A stretch of 64,000 bases of DNA from Pseudisothecium myosuroides (taxonomy: Eukaryota; Streptophyta; Bryopsida; Hypnales; Lembophyllaceae). A program made the position numbers and the translations under genes. Position 1 is the first letter of the stretch. The number at the start of each line of letters is the position of its first letter. This document shows positions 35,823 through 47,544 of the stretch, piece after piece. Location: contig OX637294.1 in NCBI GenBank assembly GCA_951799445.1, positions 20,485,452 through 20,549,451 on the forward strand, in the 5' to 3' direction. The notes beneath the pieces were generated by a model. The model saw only the letters and a list, made by a program, of their open reading frames with translations, searched no databases and was not told the origin of the DNA.

Positions 35823-36640
35823 AGATCGTAGAATGTTTGGACAAAAGCAATACTCTAAACAAAGGTATGACAACTAAAGCCCCATATAGTGATTTGATAG
35901 GGGTCCCTTTGATATGGCATTCAGGACAAAGGCATGACAGCTAATGCTTCATTTAGTGATTTGGTGGGTGGGGGGGCCCTTTGCAAGTCGTCCCAGACAA
36001 AAATACAATAAATTAAGCATCATGTGACATTTATACTTACTCAAAAGTGAATGAGTCAAAAATACAATTTTTTAGGGGGTCCCTTTCGCAAGACCCAAAG
36101 ATAAAGGCATGATAGTTGAAACCTTGTTTAGTGATTTGGTGGCGTCCCTTTTGTAGGATGGATAAAGACATGACAGCTTAAACCTCATTCAATGTTTTAG
36201 GGGAGTTATTTTTCACACCACGCTCTCAACAAAGGCATAATAGCTAAAGTCTCTATTAGTGATTTGGCAGTGGGTTTTCTTTTGCTAGATGTATTGTATA
36301 AAGGTATGACATCTAAAACCTCGTTTATTGATTTGGAAGGGGGTTCCTTTTCGCTGAACGTGTTGGATAAAGGCATGACAGCTAAAGCCTCATCTAGTGA
36401 TTTGGTAGGGATTCCTTTCGCAAGATGTCCTAGACAAAGGTATGACAACTAAAGCCTCATTTAGTGATTTGGTGAGGGGTCCCTTTTGCTGGACGTGCTA
36501 GACAAAAGGCATGACAGCTAAAGCCTCACCTAGTGATTTGGTGTGTGGGGGGTCCTTTCGCAAGACGTCTTGGACAAAAGTATAATATCTTAAGCATCAT
36601 GTGCTGTTTACTTTTACTCAAAAGTAAGTGAGTAAAAAAT

Positions 36641-37899
36641 ACGATGAATTTGATATAGAAATACTAAATTTTAGGTAGCATGTATAGAAGATAATTTTAA
36701 CTTTTAGTTTTGGAAACTCGATGATAGGTATCTTGGTAAGGCTTCCAAAGTAATCTATGACTTTTAGAGGAACAAAGCCAACCAGCATAGCCATGTTATG
36801 TAAGTAGTAGAACTTACATCTAGAAAAAATAAAGTAGCTTCACTCACAAGTATGTATAAGTACAAAATACTGAAAATATTTGTTGGCCAAGTCACTTGAC
36901 TTGCTTGTGAGAATGAGAAAATGCCCTATCACCACCCAGAGTATCCCTCAAAGCATTATACCGCCCTCTTCTACGGACAATTTTACACATTTTACTACAA
37001 AACTATATAAGTTATATCCAGAAGAAAGCAGTGGATTTTTCCAGCCCTCAATACATTTTAAACCCACAGTAATTTTGAGCCCCCAGTAATTACCCTTTCT
37101 GGAGCCCTGAAATGGGTTCCGTGAATATCCAATTGCCTTTTCCCAAATGGAAACTGAATCCTAGAGCATAAAAAGCAGCTTGAAATCCGGAAGAAATCTA
37201 ATTTTCTGCCCAAAAAGACAAAAAGGAAAAAAGACAATAAGGAAAAAAGATTAAAAACAAAAGGAAAAAAAAAAGAGGGTAGCCCACTACGGTTGAGCTG
37301 TAACGTACGGTACAGGTATAAATTCGAATTTTTCGTTCAAATACTGTGGGCTTCAAATAGTGTGGGCATTGACCCTATACTTCTTCTTATTGTATTGTAT
37401 GGTGTATTTGAATGAATGCATTGGCCGGGTATTCTCACTACTGGTCTGTTACTAATTACAGCCCTGTATGGTAGGTGGTTCAAACTTCAAACCACGGCAC
37501 CCACGGCGTTAATGGTGTGGCCTTCCTAAAATCTACCAATATTACATCTACGAATCTCCTCAGTTCATCCACCCATATATAAACATCACGGAACTGTCCG
37601 TCTCGCGTACATCACGTCGCCTTCAAAAAAACCTAGATAATCTAAATGTCGTGAAAACTCAGTTATTTTCAAAAAAATCTAATGATCGCGAGAAATATCT
37701 GAGAATCGAACATTTTAGCTCCTAAATTTTTATCTACGAAATAGGTACATTCTATTCGGATGCGTGAATCTAGGAGAAGCGCGATTTGTGTGAGAGAGTA
37801 CGGCTTGACGGGGGTTGGCGATTCATGTAACTCTTGTGTACATTTATTGATGTACCTATCATTTTCATTTATTCATCTAACGACAGTGTACATAGTTTG
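36641..37899. other. intergenic DNA
   Basis: AT-rich, with an A/G-rich run at 37215-37275. From about 37300 the composition moves towards that of a promoter. No gene seen. Confidence 0.4.
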
Positions 37900-38463
37900 A
37901 TCTAGGAAATGCTTGATTTGAGTAAGGGTGAAGGGCGTGAGGGGGGGCTGGCTATGGCAGAGGGCTTGGAGTTTTGTGCCGGTTTGATGCATTGTTGCGG
38001 ATGGCGCTCTTGTAGTGTTGCCCGATTTCGCTCCTCGCACGAGTCGAAGAGCAAGTGCTTGGATAGTGTGTTTTTCAGGGAATGTTTTCATTGTCAGAGC
38101 TCTAATGTTCTTCGTTGCAAACTAGGTTGACGATTTTTTATTTTTTATTTTTTCGCCGCAAGGATCGTGCGTGAGGGAGGCGGAGGCGCGGAGGTTGCGG
38201 CTTCTGGAGTGCGCGAAAGGAGGAGGAGGAGGCTCTTTTTGAGCCGCAGAGACGGCAAAGGGAATGGATGCGGAATGAGGGAGGGAGGGCTTGGCTTGGG
38301 GAGATGAGATGGAGGCGAGGTTTCGAATGTTGAGGGTCTAGAAAACTTGAGTTGGAGTGTAGTTGCGTCTGCAAGGAAGTGGAAGCTAGGAAAAGATGTA
38401 GTGGAAGATATGGAACAATGAGGAGTTGCCATTTTGCATTTTGAGTTGGTGGTGAACTTCTTC
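37900..38463 (+). promoter_or_regulatory. presumed promoter and leader of the F-box/kelch gene
   Basis: A purine-rich, GC-richer block (GGAGGCGGAGGCGCGGAGG and similar near 38175-38330) lies directly upstream of the start. Its complement gives Ser/Pro-rich open frames (38138-38465, minus strand) that resemble transit peptides but lack a splice donor or a continuing exon, so I treat them as chance. Confidence 0.4.
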
Positions 38464-39534
38464 ATGTGGAATCGAGGAAGTATGCTGATTGACGAAGATC
38501 ACCACCGCGTCCGCAATGCATCGGGCTGTACACCCCGTTCCTCAGGTAAGACAGACAGACAGAAGTTGGAGTGTTGGAGTCCTTTTGCATCTTGGCTTAT
38601 CAATACATTTCGTTTGTGGCCGTGGTTTGAAGTTATTGAAAGGTTTCTTTATTGACAAGAAAAGTCCCGTGAGAGTTAGCAACAGCAGGATGAGGTCTGA
38701 GACGTTAAAGAGGTTCTTTATGCTTGAATAGGTTCTTTTGCGGTTTAGAGCGCTGCTGTCTTTGTTTTCTTTTCTGGAAGGAGATGGGACCGGAGTCGTT
38801 CTTCTATTTTCTGAACAATCACGGGTTTGGTAAGCGAGTCCTTTACAAGTAATGCTAGTATCTATCGCTTTAATTAATGTGAAACGGCGGTCGTGGAGAG
38901 CTTGTTTTTTTTCGGTTGTCAACTTTGACTGACCGATAAATGATGTCGTGTACCTATGAACCGTGAATGTGAGTGCTCTGCAACTGTAGCAGCAATAGAT
39001 CCAATAAGTTCAGAACTCACTGTTTGCAATTGGATTCTCACGAGAGTATTAATTAGTTCGACAATCCAACCCGTCACTGATCGGGTTTTGAAGGTGGTCT
39101 TACAAATGAAAATTAATTGAGACATAGTGGATGTGAAGTAGCTCGCATAAGATGGAGAGTATTGTTTTCGATCGATTTTTAAATTCACATGACAGTGCTT
39201 TAGACTCAATCATATTCAATTGCCGAAAGAGAGCTGGATTCGTTTGAATTTAGTGCGCTCATTTGAACCATTGGTGCTTAATTTTTTGTATATATGTAGA
39301 GGTGCATGATAGCGATTCTATCGTAGAGATGCATAGATGGTGAGCATTATATGTCTTGGAGAATGTACAATATGAACACCATGTAACCCATCAGCTTGAT
39401 ACTCGTTGGCCTGGATATTCTCTGCGTTCAAATGTGAGAGGTGATAGTAGTGCATCTGCACTTCTTTAATTTCTTGCTTTCCTGATTCGAGCGATTCTTG
39501 CACAATCATGGCTGAATTTGGACTTTCAGGTTGA
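38464..39534 (+). other. upstream ORF overlapping the F-box start codon
   Basis: An ATG at 38464 opens a 28-codon frame in another phase. It runs past the main ATG (38516), crosses the intron, and ends at TGA 39532-39534 in exon 2. If the transcript includes 38464, this overlapping uORF would lower translation of the main protein. The transcript start is unknown. Confidence 0.45.
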
Positions 39535-41612
39535 GACCGCAGCATGTTACTGTGGGGGAGTAGACGCAGGCCTGTCTGTGGGTGGGAGAAGATTTGTACC
39601 AGGTAGAACAGTAGGTCACTGCGTTAGACCAGACATCAAACCTACTATTACCCTGCCAAAGAAGCCAACGCGAGGTGAAAGACGTATTCCTTCTGAATTG
39701 CTGCCGGGGCTTCCAGACGACCTTGCAATTGCTTGCCTCATCCGAGTACCAAGATTTTACCACCGAAAACTACGTGTTGTCTGTAAAAGATGGGATCGAC
39801 TTCTTGCTGGCAACTTCTTCTATTCCCTTCGACGACGGCTGGGTATGGCTGAAGAATGGGTCTATGTTATAAAGCGAGACCGTGAAGGCCGTATCTCTTG
39901 GCATGCTTTCGACCCTAGGTACTAATCTTCCATGGTCTTGGACATTTTATTGCGCCTGAATACATCGAGTCTTTAGTTCCTACACACTAGTACACGTGTA
40001 AGCACCTGGTAGTTAAAAGCTTTTGAAATATTTATGAAGTGTTTCGGAGTCTCTGTGAGGTATGTTCGAGTCTTTAATGGCCATGTGCTTTGGAAGATGT
40101 CTCAGCTTGGTTTTTTACGTCTGTATGTCCGTAAACCTAGTTACGATTTACTGGAAACTTGCAGTACACAGTATCATTTATTCTTGTTTTTCTTATCAGT
40201 ACTCTTTCTGAAGATTAGGATTGGATGCTGCAGGTATCAGCTGTGGCAGCCTCTGCCTCCTGTCCCAGTTGAGTATTCAGAAGCACTTGGCTTTGGTTGC
40301 GCTGTTTTGAGTGGATGCCACTTATACCTTTTTGGTGGGAAGGATCCTTTGAAAGGTTCCATGCGCCGCGTTGTCTATTATAGTGCACGAACAAACAAAT
40401 GGCACCGTGCACCGAATATGCAGAGGAAGCGGCACTTCTTTGGCTTCTGTGTTATAAACAACTGTCTTTATGTGGCTGGAGGGGAGTGTGAGGGAATTCA
40501 AAGATCTCTAAGGTCTGCGGAAATGTATGATCCAAATAGAAACAAGTGGTGTTCCATCTCTGATATGAGCACTGCCATGGTTCCCTTCATCGGGGTGGTA
40601 TATGGTGGAAGGTTAGTTCCATTTCCCTACTAGAAGCACACGTCTTCTTTATCATCCTTACTTGTATGTAGTTTCTATATTCATCTGATTTCAGAAGGTC
40701 AAGATACTGCACACAAAAGTATTACTGATTCTCAAGACAGTAGGTTATACTTGGTTCAAAAGGCTTTAGCACGCTGGTGATTTTGTGATAATGCATCACC
40801 TGCTGTGAATTTTAGCCACGGCAGTGAATTAATGCTTGGTGCTTATAGCTTCTACTTGAGAACTAGAATTTGATTTTTAACAGTTGTAGTGTACTCTTAA
40901 TTAGTTCCCTTTGGATGATTGGTTAAGATGCGATGGTGCCTCATCATTTATAGGTTGAGAATCTGAGCTGAAGGTTTCTAGTAGATCTGTAAAATTCTTG
41001 GTTTGAGATTTAGCTAGACCTCAGACCTCCATCAAGAATTCTGAGGTTTAATTTCGCTCCCTGTGTTTTGAGCAAGAACTACTGAGCTTCAATGTGTTGA
41101 GCTGACAGAGTTGTACATGAATTTCCAGGTGGTTTCTCAAGGGTCTAGGATCTCAGAGGCAGGTGATGAGTGAGGTCTATGTGCCGGCAGCAAATCACTG
41201 GTCTCCTATCATGAATGGAATGGTGGCGGGTTGGCGAAACCCATGTGTCGAGCTTCATGGTAATTTATATGCTTTGGATTGTCGGGACGGATGCAAGTTA
41301 CGGATGTATGATCGAGACAGTGATGCATGGAGTCGATCTGTTGACAGCCGACTCCATCTCGGAGGCTCTCGAGCCATGGAGGCTGTTGCTTTGGTGCCCT
41401 TAGGAGGGAAACTTTGCATAATTCGAAACAACATGAGTATTACTCTGGTCGATGTAGCCAGTGCGGAGATACCTGAAAAGCAGGGACAACTATGGGAAAC
41501 CATCTCTGGGAAAGGTCAATTCAAGTCATTTGTGACCAACCTCTGGTCCAATCTTGCAGGCCGAAACCGGCTGAAATCGCACATTGTGCACTGCCAAGTG
41601 CTGCAAGCCTGA
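38516..41612 (+). CDS. SAGL1: F-box/kelch-repeat protein, SAGL1 orthologue
   Basis: Coding exons 38516-38545, 39530-39918, 40234-40611 and 41129-41612, all GT-AG, join in phase to 426 residues (Arabidopsis At1g55270 is about 434). It is the substrate-binding subunit of an SCF ubiquitin ligase. The F-box lies at residues about 67-111 (LLPGLPDDLAIACLIRVPR, KLRVVCKRW), followed by kelch repeats (LFGGKDPLKGSMRRVVYY, LYVAGGECEGIQRSLRSAE, LYALDCRDGCKLRMYD) and the conserved C terminus KSHIVHCQVLQA. In Arabidopsis, SAGL1 is reported to act on CER3 and phenylalanine ammonia-lyase, linking it to cuticular wax and phenylpropanoids; carrying this over is an inference. The start at 38516 is the first in-frame ATG after an in-frame TGA at 38486. 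The N terminus keeps the conserved TAACYCGGVDAGL and RPDIKP motifs. Confidence 0.96.
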
Positions 41613-42918
41613 GCTCCAGCTGAGTAAGGGCACCGCTTGGGTGTATCATTCTTGTTATTCATTTTACTGGTCTCTCGTTTCCTTCCATTAAGTTACAAAC
41701 CTCAGAACCAGAGTATTCCTTAGAAGACTCTTGGGATAGATGTAGCAGCTACCATTCTGACAATAGAAAGTGTCTGTTGCTTTGGTCCCTCACTTGGTTT
41801 CTTGAATTTGGGAAGAAATAAGCATAGCAATCTACAGTTAGATTTACTCCATTTCAAACTGAAGTCTGGCAGAAATGATGCCAGACTGTTCACCAATGTT
41901 TCTGGTATTCCACCTAGAATTCTTTTGAATCAGCTGGTTTGATGTTTACTGACACTTCACTTTATTGGTTGTTACAGTTGATGTCGTGTGTTATTAGTTG
42001 TTTATGGCACGCACATCTTATGAAACAGGATATGGAAACAATCTTGACTTTGCAGCAGGAACCTGCTCTGCCTTCGTGAACCTTAAATTCCAACTAGAAG
42101 TTGGTACTCTTTTTTGTAAGCAACATCGTGGCTACGACATTATTGTGGACCTGGAATTTCTAGTTGGTCTGCATCGGTTGGTGGTACGCGATCCTATTCC
42201 AAATTTGAAATGTGCACTCTTGCTACATATTGGCAGAAATAGGTGGAACTGAATTGGTGGCACAAATAGGATGGCTCACCTTACATACTTTTAGTTACAG
42301 CTTTTGATCTGTGGCCACTTTCTACTTTTGATCTGTGACCACTTTCTACTTTCGATCTGTGGCCACGTTTTTTCACTCTGATTGCACTGAAGGTGTATTG
42401 TATGGACTCTGAAGCCCCTTAACCTATCCACCTATGTTGAGTTACTGTAGCAGTGTAGCATGACATGACCTCTACTCAACATTTCTTTTTCACTGCGTTT
42501 GTCTTCCATGTCTACAGTGTTCGTATTTTAGGCCCATATTTTGTTGATAGAAAATGGCATACTGGGTAAAATGCTACTGCATTGTGCGACGCGGCCGCTG
42601 CAAGCGGAAAGACTAAGCTTACCGGCAAATAATTAAGGACTAGGGTGTTCAACTGACAGAGAACTATGCTTTTAGTCATGCTTTTAGCCTAGTTTAATGT
42701 ACTTGAATCAATTACTAAAGCTACAGTGAGAATGAAGTACAGAGATGCCACAGATGTGGCAGGAGTACAAGTACTTTGAACCCCCGGACGATGGCCCCTG
42801 TGACTGCACTTGAGGCTGCAGAGAGCATAATATCAGTTTCTTATTCTTCAGAAATGTTATCACATGTTTAGTGTAAGTCAGTTAACTTAATTTGGAGAAT
42901 TTTTGCCAAACAATGATA
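41613..42918. other. 3' flank of the F-box gene and intergenic DNA
   Basis: Likely contains the 3' UTR. An 84-codon frame at 41998-42252 is unsupported. Confidence 0.45.
42301..42367. repeat. 24-bp tandem repeat, nearly three units
   Basis: CTTTTGATCTGTGGCCACTT plus TCTA is repeated at 42301, 42325 and 42349 with single-base changes. Confidence 0.9.
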
Positions 42919-42922
42919 TTAA

Positions 42923-43367
42923 CCCTTAAAGGACGCCGCCATTGTTTTCGGCTGATGAATGACAAAGAATCCTTGTAACTTATGTAGGACAAAAGTGTAA
43001 CTATTCATCTTTGGAATTTTGTGTGAAAAAGGGAATAGAGTAGTTTGACTACCAATAAGTGCTTTTGGATTGTTTTAAACCAGTGATTAATCCAATAAGG
43101 ACGCCGCGGACCATAAGTGTCCGATGAATGATAAGGGATTCTCCAATGTAGGATAGAACTACAACTATTCATCCTTGGAGTTTTTTGTGGAAAGTGGAGA
43201 ACATCTACAGTAGTTTGACTTCCAATGAGTACTTTTGGATTTTTTTATTTCAATGACTCTCACGGTTATACAATGCATGATTTCTAGGGTCACCCCCCGC
43301 ATCCTTACAGAGTTAATATGGTACCAAAAGGATTGATTTCCACAATCACCAATCTGTCCTTTAAGGG
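42923..43367. mobile_element. TTAA-type element, family C, with internal duplication
   Basis: 445 bp with 12-bp termini CCCTTAAAGGAC and GTCCTTTAAGGG in perfect inverted order, flanked by TTAA at 42919-42922 and 43368-43371. The left part is a tandem duplication of about 170 bp: AAGGACGCCGC, CCGATGAATGA, GTAGGA, ACTATTCATC and AGTAGTTTGACT appear in both halves. The short copy at 27506-27689 has one unit. Confidence 0.85.
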
Positions 43368-43371
43368 TTAA

Positions 43372-43975
43372 CCTTGAATTGCTTCAAAGGATGTTTTGAA
43401 TCCTTTTGATGATTTCAAGGAGGCCTATGGGACAAAAAAGTAGTTTTTCATCTAATTTGGGGGAGGGAATTGCTAGAATGTATTTCAAGGGGATGGAATT
43501 GGATATTCCCTTATTGTGGTATATTGACTTTTCAAAATGAGAAGATGTTCAATCCATAAATCCCCTTGTAGTGTATTTTGGCAAATCCCGCAAGCTCCTT
43601 GTTTTTCATATGAATTTGAATTGTGAAAGTGATCTTTTTTCAATGTTGGCTCAACTAATAAAATGGAGGTAATGAACTTGGAAAATTCCTAAAATTATAT
43701 ATTTTATTGCAATTTGAACGTAGGATCTATAACTGTGGGCTCTTGATTTTGTATTTATGGAAAGACATGACAAATATTTTTACTCCAACATAACCTTTAC
43801 TGCTATGTACACCCATTGAGAGATTTTAAGATTTTTTCGAACATATTTTGGATTTGATATGAATTTTCTTTACTTATCCTTAAGAAATTCAAGCATAAAT
43901 AATCACAAAATGGAAACAAATAGGGTGGAAGGATTTCAAGGTTCAACTTCATAGTTGTAGGTATGTCCTTTCAAA
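43372..43975. other. intergenic DNA with a dispersed repeat
   Basis: About 43660-43920 resembles 56290-56500 (TTTATTGCAATTTGAAC, TGTACACCCAT(T)GA, TTGATATGAA), so this is a diverged dispersed repeat. No gene seen. Confidence 0.4.
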
Positions 43976-43979
43976 ATTA

Positions 43980-44609
43980 ACCTTGGATGGACGTGGCCCA
44001 TTCACCAAAGTAGTATGAAAGTTTTATTTTTTTATTTTTCAAAATCAAACACTCTAAAAAATACTCATTGCAAATTGTCTCAAGAAGAAAACCTAGTCAA
44101 TCCAAGGCCATTCTAAGAAACAAATCCCATAGTTTTGCAAGTGGGCAAGGGATTGATTGGTTGAAGCATATAGTAAGTGGATACGGTCAAGTGAAATTAT
44201 TGTTTTTCTAATGTTACATATTTCACTTGATTGCAAGGCTATTAAAACAATCTTGCATTTGCTCCAATCCTTGTGAAATTAGTAAGCATATTTTTAACTA
44301 TTTATAATTACATTTAGTCAAACATGACAAACTTTCTTTAGTTTAAATTTGAAATGTAGTCCCTTGAAATCATTTTGCACCGGAATTTTTTTTCCCAAAA
44401 ATACTCAACTTTAATTGAAGATACTTCAAAATCTATATGGTAAAAGCTTTTGAAAATTAGATGGAACTAGTAGATTAATTTGATAGTAGTGAATAAGATT
44501 CTACGATTAGATTTTTCAAAAAGAAATTTTAAGAAATTTTATACTTTCATTCAAAAACGGCAGTTTAGAGGTCATTTTGGAAGGAGGACCTCCATTGGAC
44601 ATATAGGGG
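43980..44609. mobile_element. TTAA-type element, probable
   Basis: The right end ACATATAGGGG precedes TTAA (44610-44613), and inside it AAAAACGGCAGTTTAGAGG matches the subterminal GGCAGTTTT motif of families A and B. The left end CCTTGGATGGACG after TTAA (43976-43979) is a weaker match. About 630 bp. Confidence 0.5.
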
Positions 44610-44850
44610 TTAATGTTATTAAATTAAATTAAAAGAAGTCTTGTGTAAAGAAGAAATGGATAAGATTTTAGGACAAGTCTATGCAATTTGAGAATACAAG
44701 TAGAATGCATGACCATTGTATAGCTTCTCAGACATGTGGATAGAACAATATGTATTGATTTAGATTTGGTGTGCTATATATACAGTGACTCCCAAAAGTA
44801 GTTGGCCACCCTAAAAATCGCTCTTATAAATTGAAAAATTGGAATTTTAA

Positions 44851-46694
44851 CCCCTAAAGGTTTTTAACTATGTTTTCACCAAAAACGCTCCAAAACTGCC
44901 ATTTCTAAAACTAGTGCCAAATTTTAGAAAAAAACCATTATTGGACACATGTAACCGTAGGATCTTGTAGTAAATTTGTTTAAGAAGATGTGGAAAAAAT
45001 TTCAGAATTTTCCACCATGTGGATTGCAAGATATTAGCATTTGAATTGACAAAAATCCTTTTTTTGTCCCTGCGAAAAAACGGGCAGCTGCCCTTCACAA
45101 GGTCACATTTGTATGAAAAAATGTCCAAAATGGTGGTTACTCTTTGGATTTATTCTTCAAGGCAAGTTGGCTACATGCTTGAAAAATTTCAAATCATTTG
45201 GAATTGTACAACATATAGGAAAAAAATAGTAAGTAGGAAGAGGTAGAGAATGATTCAAAACACTAAATTGTTAAGAATTTATTTATGGAATTGAAAAATG
45301 CCAATCCCAACGGTTGTAATGCTGTAATAAACAATCTACACCCAGTGTTTTTATTTTTTTTCAAAAATATTAAAAATTGAGTTAAATAAAGGACTTCAAA
45401 GTTTATTTTAGAGTTGGGATTCCATAACTACCCTCAAACTAAGAATCCTCATAACTTTTGACTCATTGATCAGAATGGAATGATTCAAAGCTTTCCACTT
45501 ATATGTAAATCTAAAGAACCAATTTCAATTTTTTTTTTTTTTTAAAAGTGATTTTTAAAGAAGTTTTTTGCTGCCCAGGCTGCCCGCCGAGCAATGAAAA
45601 TAACATATCATGCAATAACTTTTTAACAGTGTAGTCAAAAGTTATGAAAATTGTTGGGCCTTAACCCCTAAAGGCCCAAAGTCCCCTCGGGGGACACTTG
45701 GGATTTCGGGCAGGCTCGTGCGACCTGAAATTTCGACCTGATTTTTTGAAACTTTTTTTGAACATAGGAAATCACATTAGCTTTCCAAAAATATAATTTT
45801 TTTTCAATCTGTGCCCGGGAAAAAAAGTTATGCCGCCTGAAGTCAAAAAAACAGTTCACCCAGCAGAAAAAAAAAACTTTAAAAAATTGAATTTTTTTTT
45901 TTTTGATTTTTTTTCTCAAAGATCATGTTTTTGTCTATATTTGAAGCTTTGATTCAGAATGAGAAAGCTATGGATAATCTTGTTTTTCGGGCAATCTAAG
46001 CGTCTTCTTCAAAAAACAACTTATAAAATTCATTTTTGAATGCAATTTTCGAAATTTTTCAAATTTTATTTTTTGAAAAGGTTAAATTTGTTTGCAAGAA
46101 CAATCCCATCGTTGGGATTATGGTCTTTTAATTCCATCTAAGAGCTATTGAAGATTTAGTGTTTTGTTCAATTTTGGACCTACTTCTACTTAACAATTTT
46201 TTTATATGTGAAAATCAAGTTTTGACATTCTGAAATTTTTTTACCTGACTCTCAACTCAAATGTTCAACATAAAAAATTTTAACTTTATGGTGTGTAGTG
46301 CAAAAAAACCCCACAAATGGCTGTCAAAGTCATCTGAAATTGCAATCCAGAGTTCAAAAAAACTTCTTTTTCCAACTTCAAACGCTAATATCTTCCTATC
46401 CGTACGGTCAAACTTCATGAAATTTTTACCACATGATTTGAGACAAGTGAAGTACAGAATCCTACGGTTAGATTCTAAAAAAAAAGTTTTTTTTGGTTTA
46501 GGGAGTGATCGCAGCAGAAATGGCAGTTTTCAGTGGTTTCGAAGCCAGAAAATGCCTTGGGCCTTTAGGGGTTAAAGCTACTCCTCGGGAAAATGTTGTG
46601 TGAAAATTTGAAAGAAAAAAAATAAAAACTCCGCTCGTAGTGAGCTGCCCAAAAAAGCTATATTCTCAAAAAAACATGTTCGGTGCTTTAGGGG
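44851..46694. mobile_element. TTAA-type element, family A, reversed, itself interrupted
   Basis: Starts CCCCTAAAGG after TTAA (44847-44850) and ends GTGCTTTAGGGG before TTAA (46695-46698). Its left part is the reverse complement of the right part of 11396-12309 (CCAAAACTGCCATTTCTA, ACAAGGTCACATTTG). A second TTAA element (45665-46571) is inserted in it; without that the length is about 933 bp. Confidence 0.85.
45665..46571. mobile_element. TTAA-type element, family B, innermost of the nest
   Basis: 907 bp, CCCCTAAAGGCCCAAAG to CTTGGGCCTTTAGGGG, with matching TTAA at 45661-45664 and 46572-46575. The termini CCCCTAAAGGCCCAA are perfectly inverted. It is a reversed relative of 57738-58651. A perfect small dyad, GTCCCC-TCG-GGGGAC (45681-45695), lies just inside the left end; the other family B copies keep a mutated version. 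Confidence 0.88.
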
Positions 46695-47544
46695 TTAAAG
46701 TGAAATTTAGACATGTTGTTGTACAAAAGGAATTCTACCCTCATGTGTAATTTCACTTTTAAATGGACTATGTTTAGACCTATTATTAATTGAATGAAAT
46801 TTCAATGGAAAAAAAAACTTTTTGTGAGAAGTCAAAATGTTCCATTTCTTTTTATAGGAAGAATGTACATCTTGACAAGAATCACATGTTACAAGTTTCA
46901 TGAATTTTGGATTTTTATTGATTGAGATCTAATTGACTGAAATTTGATCCCAAAATTTTGTTTTTTTAATTTTTCACTCTATAAATTGCAAAAAAATAAA
47001 ATTAAAAATTAAAATAATGTAAAATAATTATATATATCAAAACATATTTTTTTGTAATTTATGGAGTGAAAAATAAAAATAAATAAAAATTTGGGGTCAA
47101 ATTTCAGTCAATTAGATCTCAATCAATAAAAATCCAAAATTCATGAAACTTGTAACATGTGATTCTTGTCAAGATGTACATTCTTCCTGTAAAAAGAAAT
47201 GGGACATTTTGACTTCTCACAAAAAGTTTTTTTTCCATTGAAATTTCATTCAATTAATAATAGGTCTAAATATAGTCCATTTAAAGTGAAATTACACATG
47301 AGGGTAGAATTCCTTTTGTACAACAACATGTCTAAATTTCACTTTAAAATTCCAATTTCTCAATTTATGAGAGCGATTTTTAGGGTGGCCAACTACTTTT
47401 GGGAGTCACTGTAGGTCATTGGACTTGACCAAGCAAGAAGACAAACTTTTGCCATTGTTGTACACGACAATTCATGGACTTTGACCTTATATATAAAATA
47501 TACTAAAAGTATCACATTCTGACGACAATTCCTTATTGTTTTAA

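Larger units (their letters stand above)
34645..36640. repeat. degenerate satellite array with a unit of about 75-85 bp
   Basis: Around twenty diverged units share the order GGTGGGGGTCCCTTTT, GCAAGACG-CC, TTGGATAAAGGCATGACAACTTAAGCCTCATTTAGTGATTTG. A longer variant ending ACTCAAAAGT(G/A)A(A/G)TGAGT appears near 36030-36060 and again near 36610-36640, suggesting a higher-order repeat of about 580 bp. Two elements interrupt the array (35054-35274 and 35660-35822). Open frames across it (for example 36206-36448 on the minus strand) are by-products of the repeat. Confidence 0.85.
44783..47411. mobile_element. Tc1/mariner-type hairpin MITE carrying a nested insertion
   Basis: Ends CAGTGACTCCCAAAAG and its complement are flanked by TA (44781-44782 and 47412-47413), the classic Tc1/mariner terminus and target. 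Long arms meet near 47005: 44783-44850 plus 46699-46985 against about 47045-47411, with ATGTACATTCTTCC, CATGAAACTTGTAACATGTG and AATTGACTGAAATTTG in inverted order. Without the inserted elements it is about 781 bp. It lacks coding capacity. The left arm is split at TTAA by the element 44851-46694; the right arm is intact. Confidence 0.9.

Noticed and set aside
36206..36448. 80-codon repetitive frame (SLDEALAVMPLSNT type repeats) as a repeat protein
   Set aside because: It is produced by the satellite unit and has no start context or conservation across units.
38138..38465. Minus-strand Ser/Pro-rich frames resembling a chloroplast transit peptide
   Set aside because: They lie in the leader or promoter of the F-box gene, lack a splice donor and a continuing exon, and are explained by the purine-rich + strand.
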